In this document: positions 9,682-19,914 of the stretch, piece by piece | How the letters are laid out: every line of letters starts with the position of its first letter | How positions within the stretch are numbered: position 1 is the first letter of the stretch | Assembly (NCBI GenBank): GCA_002270295.1 | Contig: NISF01000010.1 | Coordinates: forward strand, 1-64,000 | Direction: 5' to 3' | DNA from: Enterobacter sp. 10-1 | GTDB lineage: Bacteria > Pseudomonadota > Gammaproteobacteria > Enterobacterales > Enterobacteriaceae | DNA: 64,000 nucleotides | Translations under genes and position numbers: made by a program | The notes under the pieces: generated by a model | What the model saw: only the letters and a program-made list of their open reading frames with translations | Database searches by the model: none | What the model was told of the DNA's origin: nothing

Positions 9682-10110
9682 TCAGGAGGAGTGCGTATCG
9701 GCGACCTCGATCAGCGCGAACTCTTCGTAAACCAGCTCCATCTCCGGTGACCAGGTCCCTTCACGCTCGAAGAACGCCCGGTGAGCCTGCTGCCAGTAGC
9801 GCAGGCTCAAATCGCCTTCACCCTCCAGCGCGGCAAGTTCCGCGGTCATCTCATTAAAGCGAATCATTCTGAGTACCAGGGTGCGGATGACGCAGACCGG
9901 CTCGCCCGCCCCGTTGAGCACGATATGCCAGGCGCCAGGGATTACCGGCGGATCTTCCTGGCGATAGCTGGCAAGAGACCCGCAGGTGCCGCGCTTTTTC
10001 CCGGCGATAACCAGCGCCGCCAGCTCATCGGCCAGCGCGGGGGAATCGCCAAATGACCAGCAAAAGGCGCCGGGATAGCGCTGCTGCCAAAGGGATTTCA
10101 GATCGATCAT
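9682..10110 (-). CDS. ASCH-domain protein
   Basis: A 142-residue protein resembling the ASCH superfamily, a small beta-barrel related to PUA domains and thought to bind RNA or nucleic-acid components. Visible hints are the GKKRGTCGSL segment near residues 37-46, which matches the conserved glycine-rich/basic patch of the family, and the central strands HIVLNGAGEPVCVIRT. Its ATG lies one base after the iclR stop, so it is probably cotranslated with iclR on the minus strand. Its stop faces that of aceK across 4 bp. E. coli K-12 has arpA in this place, so this is a lineage-specific neighbour. The biological role is unknown. Confidence 0.7.
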   Translation of the reverse strand: MIDLKSLWQQRYPGAFCWSFGDSPALADELAALVIAGKKRGTCGSLASYRQEDPPVIPGAWHIVLNGAGEPVCVIRTLVLRMIRFNEMTAELAALEGEGDLSLRYWQQAHRAFFEREGTWSPEMELVYEEFALIEVADTHSS

Positions 10111-10111
10111 G

Positions 10112-10939
10112 TTAGCGAACCCCGCCGTAAGCCAGGGTCACCTCTTTCGCGGCTTTAATCACCAGCGCGCCCAGCTCGGTGACGCGATCGTCGGTCATCC
10201 GCGAGATGGGCCCGGAGATGGAGATCGCCGCAAACGGCTCGCGGTGCTCGTCATAAATGCAGGATGCGACGCAGCGCAGACCCAGGGCATGCTCTTCATC
10301 ATCGAACGAATAGCCGCGCTTGCGCGTCTGGGCCAGGTCCTCTTTCAGATGCACCGGCGATACCAGCGTGGCGTGGGTGTAGGCGTGCAGGCCTTTACGG
10401 TGCAGAAGGCCGGTGACCTGCTCTTCGCTCAGCTGTGACAGGAAGGCTTTACCCGCCCCGGAGGCGTGCATCGGCAGCTTGCCGCCAATCGGCGCCGACA
10501 TGCGCATCAGCTGCGTACACTGCACCTGGTCGATGATAATCGCCTGGTGGTCACTCTGATCCAGCACCGCGAGATTAACCGTTTCACCTGACTCTTCCAT
10601 CAGCTGGCGTAAAATAGGGTGCACGATGGCCAGCAGGTTGCGGCTTTGCAGAAAGCTGCTGCCGACCACAAAGGCGTGAGCGCCTACGGACCAGTGCCCG
10701 AGCTCGCCCACCTGGCGCACGAAGCCCAGCTGCTGCATGGTCGTCAGCAGGCGGTGCGTTGTCGAGTTCGGCAGGCCGGCCTGCTGCGCCAGCTCGGTTA
10801 ACGCGACGCTGCCGTGTGATTCAGAAATCCATTCGAGTAATTTTAGCCCACGGGTAAGCGACTGAACTTGCCCGCTGGCCTGAGGGGCGGCGGGAGTCGC
10901 GGGTTTTCTGCCGCGCTTTGCGGGAACGGGAGTGGCCAT
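10112..10939 (-). CDS. iclR: Acetate operon repressor IclR
   Basis: IclR represses aceBAK and its own gene; glyoxylate and pyruvate act as ligands. With the start at 10939, preceded by AGGAAT, the protein is 275 residues, one more than E. coli IclR. A basic tail (AKRGRKP) precedes the winged helix-turn-helix (about residues 28-85, ELAQQAGLPNSTTHRLLTTM), followed by the GAF-like effector domain (about 100-270). An open frame to 10999 lacks a ribosome site. It is encoded opposite to aceBAK and metH and appears to form an operon with the ASCH-domain gene one base downstream. Confidence 0.97.
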   Translation of the reverse strand: MATPVPAKRGRKPATPAAPQASGQVQSLTRGLKLLEWISESHGSVALTELAQQAGLPNSTTHRLLTTMQQLGFVRQVGELGHWSVGAHAFVVGSSFLQSRNLLAIVHPILRQLMEESGETVNLAVLDQSDHQAIIIDQVQCTQLMRMSAPIGGKLPMHASGAGKAFLSQLSEEQVTGLLHRKGLHAYTHATLVSPVHLKEDLAQTRKRGYSFDDEEHALGLRCVASCIYDEHREPFAAISISGPISRMTDDRVTELGALVIKAAKEVTLAYGGVR

Positions 10940-11089
10940 CGCAGATTCCTTTTTTCTGTATCGTGGAAATAGTTTTCGTTTTATTTGCCCATTTTGCAAT
11001 CACAACCGGACTGATCGGATGAGTGAAGCTGAACATGTCTCATATTGCCCGCCGCTCTCTTTCCCGACCCTGTGGTTTATGCCAGTATG

Positions 11090-11220
11090 GTCATACACTT
11101 CATCCTTCAAACTGCTTCTGCGTTGGCTGCTCTGGTTCACCCCGGTTACCTGCTTGTAAAAGCGCCTGGGGGCTGGCTCGCGTGCCGCCTTGACCCAGCT
11201 TGAATGATTTTGTGTATTTC
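11090..11220 (+). repeat. ERIC element upstream of metH
   Basis: The segment fits the enterobacterial repetitive intergenic consensus across its length: TCATACACTTCATCCTTCAA, then TGCGTTGGCTGC, the core TTCACCCCGGTTACCTGCTT, and the distal half with GCGCCTGGGGG and TGCCGCCTTG. It occupies much of the 313-bp iclR-metH gap and ends about 33 bp before the metH start, so it is probably part of the metH leader RNA. Confidence 0.85.
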
Positions 11221-11252
11221 TGGGGTCTGGTTGAGCGTTGTCGGGAGCGAGT

Positions 11253-14200
11253 GTGAGCAGCAAAGTTGAGCAACTGCATCAGCAGTTAAAAAAACGTATT
11301 TTGGTTCTGGATGGGGGCATGGGCACCATGATCCAGGGCTATCGTCTGAGTGAAGAGGAGTTCCGCGGCGCGCGCTTTGCCGACTGGCCCTGCGATCTGA
11401 AGGGCAATAACGACCTGCTGGTGCTCAGCAAGCCGGACGTGATCCGCGCCATTCACGACGCCTATTTCGAGGCCGGCGCGGATATCATTGAAACCAACAC
11501 CTTTAACTCGACGACTATCGCGATGGCGGATTACCAGATGGAATCCCTGTCGGCGGAAATCAACTTTGCCGCGGCACAGCTGGCGCGCGCCAGCGCCGAT
11601 GCGTGGACCGCCCGGACGCCGGAAAAACCGCGCTACGTCGCGGGCGTTCTCGGCCCGACTAACCGCACCGCCTCCATCTCCCCTGACGTCAACGACCCTG
11701 CCTACCGCAACATCACCTTCGACGGGCTGGTGGAAGCCTACCGTGAGTCAACGAAGGCGCTGGTGGAAGGGGGCGTCGACCTGATTATGATTGAGACGGT
11801 ATTCGACACCCTGAACGCCAAAGCGGCAATCTTTGCGGTCAAAGAGGAGCTTGAGGCGCTGGGCGTCGATCTGCCGATCATGATTTCCGGCACCATCACC
11901 GATGCCTCCGGCCGCACGCTCTCCGGGCAAACGACCGAAGCCTTTTACAACTCGCTGCGCCACGCCGATGCGCTCACCTTCGGCCTCAACTGCGCGCTGG
12001 GTCCGGACGAGCTGCGCCAGTACGTGCAGGAGCTCTCGCGCATTGCCGAATGCTACGTCACCGCGCACCCCAATGCGGGCCTGCCGAACGCCTTTGGTGA
12101 ATACGATCTTGATGCCGATACTATGGCCGCGCAAATTCGCGAATGGGCTGAATCCGGATTCCTGAATATCGTCGGCGGCTGCTGCGGCACGACCCCGGAA
12201 CATATCGCGGCCATGTCGCGCGCCGTTGCGGGGCTGGCGCCGCGCGCGCTGCCGGAAATCCCGGTGGCCTGCCGCCTCGCCGGTCTCGAACCGCTGAATA
12301 TTGGTGACGACAGCCTGTTTGTTAACGTCGGCGAACGGACTAACGTTACCGGCTCTGCGAAGTTCAAGCGACTGATTAAAGAAGAAAAATATAATGAAGC
12401 GCTGGACGTTGCCCGCCAGCAGGTAGAGAGCGGCGCGCAGATTATCGATATCAACATGGATGAGGGGATGCTCGACGCGGAAGCGGCGATGGTGCGTTTC
12501 CTCAACCTGATTGCCGGCGAGCCCGATATTGCCCGCGTGCCGATCATGATCGACTCCTCGAAGTGGGAGGTCATCGAAAAGGGGCTGAAGTGCATTCAGG
12601 GTAAAGGCATCGTCAACTCTATCTCGATGAAAGAGGGGATCGAGCCGTTTATCCATCATGCTAAAAAAGTGCGCCGCTACGGCGCCGCCGTGGTGGTTAT
12701 GGCCTTCGACGAACAGGGCCAGGCTGATACGCGCGCCCGCAAAATCGAGATTTGCCGCCGGGCGTACAAAATTCTGACCGAAGAGGTGGGCTTCCCGCCG
12801 GAAGATATTATCTTCGACCCCAATATCTTCGCGGTGGCGACCGGTATTGAAGAGCACAACAACTATGCGCAGGACTTTATCGGCGCCTGTGAAGATATCA
12901 AACGCGAGCTGCCGCATGCGCTGATTTCCGGCGGCGTCTCTAACGTCTCGTTCTCATTCCGCGGCAACGATCCGGTACGCGAGGCGATTCACGCCGTCTT
13001 CCTGTACTACGCCATTCGTAACGGCATGGATATGGGGATTGTTAACGCCGGGCAGCTGGCGATTTATGACGACCTGCCTGCCGAGCTGCGCGATGCCGTC
13101 GAAGACGTGATCCTCAACCGTCACGACGAGGGCACCGATCGCCTGCTGGAGCTGGCGGAAAAATATCGCGGCAGCAAAACGGACGACTCCGCCAACGCCC
13201 AGCAGGCGGAATGGCGCAACTGGGACGTCAAAAAGCGTCTTGAATACTCGCTGGTGAAAGGGATCACCGAATTTATCGAGCTCGACACCGAAGAGGCGCG
13301 CCAGCAGTCGACCCGCCCAATTGAGGTGATTGAAGGCCCGCTGATGGACGGCATGAACGTGGTGGGTGACCTGTTCGGTGAGGGCAAAATGTTCCTCCCG
13401 CAGGTGGTGAAATCGGCCCGCGTGATGAAGCAGGCGGTGGCCTACCTTGAGCCGTATATTGAAGCCAGCAAAGAAAAAGGTTCCAGCAACGGCAAGATGG
13501 TGATCGCCACCGTCAAAGGCGACGTGCACGACATCGGTAAAAACATCGTCGGCGTGGTGCTGCAGTGTAATAACTACGAAATCATCGATCTTGGCGTGAT
13601 GGTTCCGGCAGAAAAAATCCTCAGAACCGCGCGCGAGGTCAACGCTGACCTGATTGGCCTCTCCGGGCTGATTACCCCGTCGCTGGATGAAATGGTCAAC
13701 GTGGCGAAGGAGATGGAGCGCCAGGGCTTTACCGTGCCGCTGCTGATTGGCGGCGCGACCACCTCCAAAGCGCATACGGCGGTAAAAATCGAGCAGAACT
13801 ACAGCGGACCGACGGTCTACGTGCAGAACGCCTCGCGTACCGTGGGCGTGGTCTCAGCCTTGCTCTCCGATACCCAGCGCGATGACTTTGTCGCCCGCAC
13901 GCGCAAAGAGTACGAAACCGTGCGTATCCAGCATGGGCGCAAGAAGCCGCGCACTCCGCCGGTCACCCTGGCGGCCGCCCGGGATAACGACCTGGCGTTC
14001 GACTGGGAAAGCTATACGCCGCCGGTGGCCCATCGCCTCGGCGTGCAGGAGGTCGAAGCCAGCATCGAAACGCTGCGTAACTATATCGACTGGACGCCGT
14101 TCTTTATGACCTGGTCGCTGGCCGGGAAATATCCGCGCATCCTCGAAGATGAAGTGGTAGGCGAAGAAGCGCAGCGGCTGTTTAAAGATGCCAACGATCT

Positions 14201-14936
14201 GCTGGATAAGCTGAGCGCGGAGAAGTCGCTGAACCCGCGCGGGGTGGTGGGATTATTCCCGGCTAACCGCGTCGGTGACGACATCGAAATCTACCGTGAC
14301 GAGACGCGCACCCACGTTCTGACCGTCAGCCATCATCTGCGTCAGCAGACGGAGAAAGTCGGGTTTGCCAACTACTGCCTCGCCGATTTTGTCGCGCCGA
14401 AGCTGAGCGGCAAGGCCGACTATCTTGGCGCATTTGCGGTTACCGGCGGGCTGGAAGAAGATGCGCTGGCCGAGGCTTTTGACGCTCAGCATGATGATTA
14501 CAATAAAATCATGGTCAAAGCGATCGCTGACCGACTGGCCGAAGCGTTTGCGGAATATCTGCACGAGCGGGTGCGTAAAGTTTACTGGGGCTATGCCGCG
14601 AACGAGAACCTGAGCAACGAGGAGCTGATCCGCGAGAACTATCAGGGGATTCGCCCGGCGCCGGGCTATCCGGCCTGCCCGGAGCATACCGAAAAAGCCG
14701 TTATCTGGGAGCTGCTGGACGTGGAGACGCATACCGGCATGAAGCTGACCGAATCGTTTGCCATGTGGCCGGGAGCCTCGGTCTCCGGCTGGTACTTCAG
14801 CCATCCGGACAGCAAGTACTACGCGGTGGCGCAGATCCAGCGCGATCAGGTGGAGGACTACGCGCTGCGCAAAGGAATGACCCCAGGCGAAGTTGAGCGC
14901 TGGCTGGCGCCGAACCTGGGCTACGACGCGGACTAG
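11253..14936 (+). CDS. metH: Cobalamin-dependent methionine synthase
   Basis: MetH moves a methyl group from 5-methyltetrahydrofolate to homocysteine through methylcobalamin. Starting at the GTG at 11253, preceded by GGGAG at five bases, it is 1227 residues, equal to E. coli MetH. Domains in order: homocysteine-binding barrel with Zn cysteines (GLNCALGP, and GGCCGTT near 310), folate-binding barrel (about 355-610, [11 protein letters not shown]), cap and B12 domain with the cobalt-ligating histidine in DVHDIGKN near 760, and the S-adenosylmethionine reactivation domain (about 900-1227). It has its own promoter region, which contains an ERIC element, and a hairpin after its stop. Confidence 0.98.
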   Translation: MSSKVEQLHQQLKKRILVLDGGMGTMIQGYRLSEEEFRGARFADWPCDLKGNNDLLVLSKPDVIRAIHDAYFEAGADIIETNTFNSTTIAMADYQMESLSAEINFAAAQLARASADAWTARTPEKPRYVAGVLGPTNRTASISPDVNDPAYRNITFDGLVEAYRESTKALVEGGVDLIMIETVFDTLNAKAAIFAVKEELEALGVDLPIMISGTITDASGRTLSGQTTEAFYNSLRHADALTFGLNCALGPDELRQYVQELSRIAECYVTAHPNAGLPNAFGEYDLDADTMAAQIREWAESGFLNIVGGCCGTTPEHIAAMSRAVAGLAPRALPEIPVACRLAGLEPLNIGDDSLFVNVGERTNVTGSAKFKRLIKEEKYNEALDVARQQVESGAQIIDINMDEGMLDAEAAMVRFLNLIAGEPDIARVPIMIDSSKWEVIEKGLKCIQGKGIVNSISMKEGIEPFIHHAKKVRRYGAAVVVMAFDEQGQADTRARKIEICRRAYKILTEEVGFPPEDIIFDPNIFAVATGIEEHNNYAQDFIGACEDIKRELPHALISGGVSNVSFSFRGNDPVREAIHAVFLYYAIRNGMDMGIVNAGQLAIYDDLPAELRDAVEDVILNRHDEGTDRLLELAEKYRGSKTDDSANAQQAEWRNWDVKKRLEYSLVKGITEFIELDTEEARQQSTRPIEVIEGPLMDGMNVVGDLFGEGKMFLPQVVKSARVMKQAVAYLEPYIEASKEKGSSNGKMVIATVKGDVHDIGKNIVGVVLQCNNYEIIDLGVMVPAEKILRTAREVNADLIGLSGLITPSLDEMVNVAKEMERQGFTVPLLIGGATTSKAHTAVKIEQNYSGPTVYVQNASRTVGVVSALLSDTQRDDFVARTRKEYETVRIQHGRKKPRTPPVTLAAARDNDLAFDWESYTPPVAHRLGVQEVEASIETLRNYIDWTPFFMTWSLAGKYPRILEDEVVGEEAQRLFKDANDLLDKLSAEKSLNPRGVVGLFPANRVGDDIEIYRDETRTHVLTVSHHLRQQTEKVGFANYCLADFVAPKLSGKADYLGAFAVTGGLEEDALAEAFDAQHDDYNKIMVKAIADRLAEAFAEYLHERVRKVYWGYAANENLSNEELIRENYQGIRPAPGYPACPEHTEKAVIWELLDVETHTGMKLTESFAMWPGASVSGWYFSHPDSKYYAVAQIQRDQVEDYALRKGMTPGEVERWLAPNLGYDAD

Positions 14937-14976
14937 CCGCAGCCTGTCACAAATCCGTCATCTTATCTTACAACTT

Positions 14977-15001
14977 ACAGGGCGCTCCGAGGGCGCCCTG
15001 T
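14977..15001 (+). terminator. Hairpin downstream of metH
   Basis: A 9-bp stem ACAGGGCGC / GCGCCCTGT with a seven-base loop lies 40 bp after metH. The following tract is only moderately T-rich (CTCTTTATT), so termination may be partial. Confidence 0.6.
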
Positions 15002-15146
15002 CTCTTTATTGCTGCTAAACCCTTATACTGGGGTATTGATTCAGAATGCCCGGACTATGTAGCCTGGCTACGCGCAGCGTCGCCGGGGGAATTCCTTATG
15101 GGGTTACCTGCATTTATCCGTCGGATAATAAGGAGAACAAGAATCC

Positions 15147-16778
15147 GTGTTAACTCTGCTGCACCTGCTTTCTGCCGTCGCCCTGCTGGTTTGGGGTACC
15201 CATATTGTTCGTACCGGCGTGATGCGCGTCTATGGCGCACGCCTGCGCGCCGTCCTCAGCAGTAGCGTCGAGAAAAAACCGCTCGCCTTTTGCGCCGGTA
15301 TTGGCGTAACGGCTCTGGTTCAGAGCAGCAACGCCACCACCATGCTGGTCACCTCGTTTGTCGCCCAGGATCTGGTCGCGCTGGCGCCGGCGCTGGTGAT
15401 TGTGCTGGGCGCCGACGTGGGGACCGCGCTGATGGCGAGGGTGCTGACTTTCGACCTCTCATGGCTCTCGCCGCTGCTTATTTTTATCGGCGTTATTTTC
15501 TTCCTTGGCCGCAAGCAAACCCGCGCGGGACAGCTGGGGCGGGTCGGTATCGGGCTGGGGCTGATTTTATTAGCGCTGGAGCTGATCGTGCAGGCGGTGC
15601 ATCCCATCACCCAGGCCAACGGCGTACAGGTTATTTTCGCCTCGCTGACCGGCGATATCATGCTGGATGCGCTGATTGGCGCCATGTTCGCCATCGTTAG
15701 CTACTCCAGCCTCGCGGCGGTGCTGTTAACCGCAACGCTTACCTCCACCGGCGTGATTTCCTTTCCGGTCGCGCTGTGCCTGGTGATCGGGGCGAACCTC
15801 GGCTCCGGGATCCTGGCGATGATCAACAACAGCGCCGCCAACGCCGCCGCGCGCCGCGTCGCGCTTGGCAGCCTGCTGTTTAAGCTGGTGGGCAGCCTGA
15901 TTATCCTGCCTTTTGTCCACCTGCTGGCCGATGCGATGCACAAGCTACCGTTACCGGAAGCGGAGCTGGTGATTTACTTCCACGTCTTCTACAACCTGAT
16001 CCGCTGCGTGGCGATGGTGCCGTTCGCGGAGCCGATGGCCCGGCTGTGCAGGCGCTTGATTCATGAGGAGCCCGATCACGATCTGCACCTGAAACCGAAG
16101 CATCTGGATACCTCGGCGCTGGATACGCCGGCCCTGGCGCTCGCCAATGCCGCTCGCGAGACGCTGCGCATTGGCGACGCCATGGAGCAGATGCTGGACG
16201 GCCTGCGTAAGGTAATGCACGGCGAGCCGCGGGAAGAGAAAGAGCTGCGCAGAATGGCTGACGATATCAACGTGCTCTATACCGCCATCAAGCTTTATCT
16301 GGCGCGGATGCCGAAAGATGAGCTGGCCGAAGAGGAGTCTCGCCGCTGGGCGGAGATTATCGAAATGGCCCTCAACCTCGAGCAGGCTTCCGATATCGTC
16401 GAGAGAATGGGCAGCGAAATCGCCGATAAGTCGCTGGCCGCGCGGCGGGCATTCTCCATTGAAGGCTTGAAGGAGCTGGACGGCCTGTACGATCAGCTGC
16501 TGAGCAACCTTCAGCTGGCGATGTCGGTCTTCTTCTCCAGCGACGTCCCGAGCGCCCGGCGCCTGCGCCGCAACAAGCATCGTTTCCGCATCATGAACCG
16601 CCGCTACGCGCATGCGCACGTCGATCGCCTGCACCAGCAGAACGTGCAGAGCATTGAAACCAGCTCGCTGCATCTGGGGCTGCTGGGCGATATGAAGCGT
16701 CTCAACTCGCTGTTCTGTTCGGTCGCCTACAGCGTGATGGAGCAGCCGGACGAAGATGACGAGCGGGATGATTATTAA
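15147..16778 (+). CDS. yjbB: Na+/phosphate cotransporter-like protein YjbB
   Basis: A 543-residue inner-membrane protein, identical in length to E. coli YjbB, which has been linked to phosphate export. The N-terminal half (to about residue 300) contains two NptA/PhoT-type Na+/Pi-cotransporter repeats with the QSSNATT motif near residue 58 and hydrophobic helices. The C-terminal part (about 340-530) is a PhoU-like helical domain. The start codon is GTG, preceded by AAGGAG (15130-15135). It stands alone between metH and the convergent pepE, with a long palindrome downstream. Confidence 0.93.
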   Translation: MLTLLHLLSAVALLVWGTHIVRTGVMRVYGARLRAVLSSSVEKKPLAFCAGIGVTALVQSSNATTMLVTSFVAQDLVALAPALVIVLGADVGTALMARVLTFDLSWLSPLLIFIGVIFFLGRKQTRAGQLGRVGIGLGLILLALELIVQAVHPITQANGVQVIFASLTGDIMLDALIGAMFAIVSYSSLAAVLLTATLTSTGVISFPVALCLVIGANLGSGILAMINNSAANAAARRVALGSLLFKLVGSLIILPFVHLLADAMHKLPLPEAELVIYFHVFYNLIRCVAMVPFAEPMARLCRRLIHEEPDHDLHLKPKHLDTSALDTPALALANAARETLRIGDAMEQMLDGLRKVMHGEPREEKELRRMADDINVLYTAIKLYLARMPKDELAEEESRRWAEIIEMALNLEQASDIVERMGSEIADKSLAARRAFSIEGLKELDGLYDQLLSNLQLAMSVFFSSDVPSARRLRRNKHRFRIMNRRYAHAHVDRLHQQNVQSIETSSLHLGLLGDMKRLNSLFCSVAYSVMEQPDEDDERDDY

Positions 16779-16792
16779 GCGATAAGGCCGCG

Positions 16793-16836
16793 CCGGCCGC
16801 AGCGCCCCGGGAAAATCCCGCAGGCGCTGCGGCCGG
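16793..16836. repeat. Long palindrome between convergent yjbB and pepE
   Basis: Fourteen-bp perfect arms CCGGCCGCAGCGCC (16793-16806) and GGCGCTGCGGCCGG (16823-16836) enclose a second small stem CGGGA/TCCCG. A further CTTCCC-GGC-GGGAAG hairpin follows at 16851-16865. Neither has a T run. The structure sits where both transcripts end and resembles the REP-type hairpins common in this group. Confidence 0.75.
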
Positions 16837-16878
16837 CCGGGCTAACGACTCTTCCCGGCGGGAAGAGGAGGAGGGCGG

Positions 16879-17568
16879 TTAAAACCGATGGCCGGCTTCG
16901 ACAGGTACCGCTTCTTTTCCGGCAGTAAACACCAGCGTCGGGTTTGGGCCGCCGAGAGTGGCGTGACCGTCGGCAACCTGAATCCAGTTTCCTTCCGGCA
17001 AACCGATAATCACCAGCTCTGGCGCCACGACCAGCAGTTCACGGATCCGCTGTTCGCGGGTCTCGCCTTTATGTCCTTCCGGCAGGGCGTTGGTGAAGTG
17101 TGGGTTAATTTGCAGCGGGAACAGCCCCAGGGCGTCAAACCCCTGTGGGTCGACGATCGGCATATCGTTAGTGGTGCGGATGGTCGGGCAGGCGAGATTC
17201 GCGCCGGCGCTCCAGCCGATATACAGCGCGCCGCGCTTGACCACGTCCACCACCGGCGCCAGCAGGCCGCGCGTGCGGCACTCTTTGAGCAGCTGGAAGG
17301 TATTGCCGCCGCCCACGATGACCACGTCGGCGGTCTCAATCGCCGCGACAGGATCCGCGACGCTGTGAATACCCGTGACGCTAACGCCCAGAGGGGCAAA
17401 AACCGCAGCGGTTTTTGCCGTGTAATCATCCCAGGTCTGCGTGACGCCGGCAAAAGGGATAAACACCGCCGAACGGCGGCCGTTCAGCTGCCCGGAAATG
17501 ACCGGCAGCGCGTGTTCCAGCCATGCTTTGCCGGGTAGCGTTGAGTTACTGAGTAGCAGTAGTTCCAT
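16879..17568 (-). CDS. pepE: Peptidase E (alpha-aspartyl dipeptidase)
   Basis: PepE cleaves dipeptides with N-terminal aspartate in the cytoplasm. The protein is 229 residues from the start at 17568 (CACGGAG site), as in E. coli and Salmonella. It belongs to peptidase family S51 and keeps the nucleophile S120 in [11 protein letters not shown] as well as the conserved NPHFTN histidine segment near 157. A longer frame reaching 17718 crosses non-coding sequence and is not supported. It is downstream of the sor operon on the same strand but separated by about 235 bp with a hairpin. Confidence 0.97.
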   Translation of the reverse strand: MELLLLSNSTLPGKAWLEHALPVISGQLNGRRSAVFIPFAGVTQTWDDYTAKTAAVFAPLGVSVTGIHSVADPVAAIETADVVIVGGGNTFQLLKECRTRGLLAPVVDVVKRGALYIGWSAGANLACPTIRTTNDMPIVDPQGFDALGLFPLQINPHFTNALPEGHKGETREQRIRELLVVAPELVIIGLPEGNWIQVADGHATLGGPNPTLVFTAGKEAVPVEAGHRF

Positions 17569-17734
17569 CTTTTCTCCGTGATAACCACCGTCATTCAGGC
17601 TATTTGCGCATTGGCGGAGCCGCAAAATGCGCCACTGCGCCTGAAGTCCTTTGGTATAGCCATAATGACAAAGTCGGTTGGCGATCCTACCACCGCTTGC
17701 CTCCGCGCTCGCTGACATGGCTCACGATGTTGTC

Positions 17735-17764
17735 AGGTTGCGGCACTCCACGCCGCCGCAACCT
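17735..17764. repeat. Hairpin between the sorbose operon and pepE
   Basis: Perfect 10-bp arms AGGTTGCGGC and GCCGCAACCT with a 10-base spacer. It lies 40-70 bp after the last gene of the sor transcript. There is no T run on either strand, so it may be a 3'-end stabilising structure or a REP-like unit. Confidence 0.65.
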
Positions 17765-17803
17765 GCGCATCACGACTCGCGTATCTCCGGGCGCCGCTGG
17801 CGT

Positions 17804-18616
17804 TTAGCCCGCGCGGGCAAACGCTGCCGCTTCTCTGACCAGCTCCTCGTCCGGGCGTACGCCGGTGTACAGCGCAAACTGCTCGACCGCCTGCAGGGCG
17901 ATCACTTCCGCTCCGCTGATGGTGCGTTTTTCCAGCCGCTGCGCCAGGCGGATCAGCGGCGTTTCCGGCGGTAGGGCCACTACGTCGAATACCACGTCGG
18001 CACCTTCAACCATGTCCTGGCTGAAGGCCAGCGTTTCGCCGTACTCCCCGCCCGCCATGCCGAGAGGGGTCACGTTGACCAGAATATCCGCCGCTATTCC
18101 CTCAGGCTGCGGCTGCCACTGGAAGCCGTACTGTTTTGCCAGCGCCAGGCCGCTATCGCGATTGCGGGCAGCGATAATGACATCGCGGAAGCCAGCATCG
18201 CGAAACGCGGCGATGACCGCCTTCGCCATGCCGCCGCTGCCCTGAATCATCACCTTCGCCGTGCGCGCCAGCTGGTGGCTGTCGATCAGGCTTTTCACCG
18301 CGATATAGTCGGTGTTGAGGCCGGTCAGCCTGCCGCTATCGTTGACGATGGTATTGACTGAATCAATCACCTTTGCTGAAGGGTCGATAGCGTCGAGAAA
18401 CGGCATGCAGCTCTCTTTAAACGGCATGGATACCGCGCAGCCGCGAATGCCCAACGCCCGAACGCCTTTTACCGCCGCCGCAATATCCTGCGTCGTAAAG
18501 GCCTTGTAGATGTAGTTCAGCCCCAGCTTTTCATACAGATAGTTATGAAAACGGGTACCGAAGTTACCCGGGCGGCTGGCCAGCGACATGCAGAGCTGAG
18601 TATCGCGATTAATCAT
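17804..18616 (-). CDS. Shikimate dehydrogenase-like oxidoreductase, last gene of sor operon
   Basis: A 270-residue AroE-family protein from the start at 18616 (GGAGG site). The N-terminal substrate domain keeps the equivalents of the catalytic pair: K in CAVSMPFKE near residue 63 and D in GLNTDY near 100. The NADP-binding Rossmann domain shows GSGGMAKAV near 125-133. The usual AroE start (GxPIxHSxSP) is replaced by SLASRPGNFGTRFHN, so this is an SDH-like paralogue rather than the housekeeping enzyme. Its start overlaps the sorE stop by 8 bp, which implies translational coupling and a role tied to sorbose or a related polyol. The substrate is not known. Confidence 0.8.
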   Translation of the reverse strand: MINRDTQLCMSLASRPGNFGTRFHNYLYEKLGLNYIYKAFTTQDIAAAVKGVRALGIRGCAVSMPFKESCMPFLDAIDPSAKVIDSVNTIVNDSGRLTGLNTDYIAVKSLIDSHQLARTAKVMIQGSGGMAKAVIAAFRDAGFRDVIIAARNRDSGLALAKQYGFQWQPQPEGIAADILVNVTPLGMAGGEYGETLAFSQDMVEGADVVFDVVALPPETPLIRLAQRLEKRTISGAEVIALQAVEQFALYTGVRPDEELVREAAAFARAG

Positions 18617-19838
18617 GGGTAATATCCTCCGCATGGGCCAGCAGATACTGTTCGGCTTCGCCGGACCAGATCCCGTGATGGCGCTCCATAATTGCCGCCA
18701 GCTCCGGATCGGCAATGCTGCCCAGCGGGGTCAGCGGAATAGATTTCCCGGTATAAACCAGCTTCTTGCCGCCGCCGACGGCCGGTAAATCGAGGGTGGT
18801 TTCGCCCGCCGCATTGAGCCCAAGAATATGGGTCACCACTTTCGCGGCCTGCACCTTTTTCGCCTGCATCAGCGCAACGGCGGCGCGCATATCGTCAGTG
18901 TTGCCTCCCGAGGTGCCGACGTAGTGGGTAAAGGCGTAGTGGACGTCGTAAAAGTTAACCGGCGCGCTAAATTGTTTATCCTGCGGGCCGGCGAAGAAGT
19001 TCAGGCAGCCGTCGGGGGCCAGCAGCGAGGAGGCCATAGTGATGAGCTGCTCATTCGGCACGAAAACGAAAATATCGTCAAACCCGTGGCCGCCGGTCAG
19101 CGCCATCAGCGTCTCCCGGCTGGCGTCACGGCCGTCCAGGTAGTGGATCAGGGTTTGCGGCTCTGAAGGATAGTGCCGGCGGGCGTAGCTCAGCTTGGGT
19201 TTATTGGTGTCGGTGACCACCAGCAGAGAGGGGTTGATCGGGCCGTGCAGAGCATAGTCAATGGCCAGCAGGCCCATCGGACCGGTGCCGCCGAGGATCA
19301 GCGTGCGCCCCTGCGGACGGATGCCCATCGTATGGTTATAGGTGCCTTCCTGCAGGTGATAGTTGGCGTTGAAGGCGCCGATAACGCAGGACAGCGGCTC
19401 AACCAGCGAGCCTTCAAACCAGGTATCGCCCTCCCAGGAGAGCAGGCAGTCCTGCGTCATCACCTCATCGGGGATCACCACGTGGGTAGCTTCGCCGCCG
19501 ATCCACTGGAAGGAGTAGCCGGGGCAATCCGGGCGATCCGGCAGCTGCAGGTTGGCCTGGATGACGTAGCGCTGGCCGGCGTGAAATTTATGCTGCCACT
19601 TTTTGCCGACCGCGAGGATTTCGCCGCAGAACTCATGGCCGATGATGATCGGATTGACCGCAACATCGTCCGGGACCTTTTTGTGGTCCTCGCCCTGATT
19701 GGCCTCTTTCCATGAGGAGAGACACAGGCTGTCGGTGACCACCCGGGCGAGAATCTCATCATCCGCAATGGCCGGGAGTTCGAAGGTTTCCAGGCGCAGA
19801 TCGCGTTTGCCATAAAGACGTAGAGCCGTAGTTTTCAT
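18609..19838 (-). CDS. sorE: L-sorbose-1-phosphate reductase
   Basis: SorE reduces L-sorbose 1-phosphate, delivered by the sorbose PTS, to D-glucitol 6-phosphate. It is 409 residues from the start at 19838 (GAGGTGG site). It is a medium-chain, zinc-type dehydrogenase: GHEFCGEI near residue 68 is the family zinc/catalytic signature, and LILGGTGPMGLLA near 180 is the nucleotide-binding turn. It lies downstream of the PTS genes in sorCDFBAME, and its stop overlaps the start of the aroE-like gene. Confidence 0.95.
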   Translation of the reverse strand: MKTTALRLYGKRDLRLETFELPAIADDEILARVVTDSLCLSSWKEANQGEDHKKVPDDVAVNPIIIGHEFCGEILAVGKKWQHKFHAGQRYVIQANLQLPDRPDCPGYSFQWIGGEATHVVIPDEVMTQDCLLSWEGDTWFEGSLVEPLSCVIGAFNANYHLQEGTYNHTMGIRPQGRTLILGGTGPMGLLAIDYALHGPINPSLLVVTDTNKPKLSYARRHYPSEPQTLIHYLDGRDASRETLMALTGGHGFDDIFVFVPNEQLITMASSLLAPDGCLNFFAGPQDKQFSAPVNFYDVHYAFTHYVGTSGGNTDDMRAAVALMQAKKVQAAKVVTHILGLNAAGETTLDLPAVGGGKKLVYTGKSIPLTPLGSIADPELAAIMERHHGIWSGEAEQYLLAHAEDITHD

Positions 19839-19914
19839 ATTTACCACCTCATCCCCTTTATCTTACGGGGTCAGTTTATTGAAGACGCCCCGACGGCAGC
19901 GCCGGGGCGAAAGA

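Noticed and set aside
11020-11060. Possible MetR site (TGAA-N5-TTCA) upstream of metH
   Set aside because: Only partial TGAA half-sites were seen and none has a matching partner at the correct spacing.
11748-12917. 389-codon frame opposite metH
   Set aside because: Antisense shadow with a composition mirroring the metH codons; no family resemblance.
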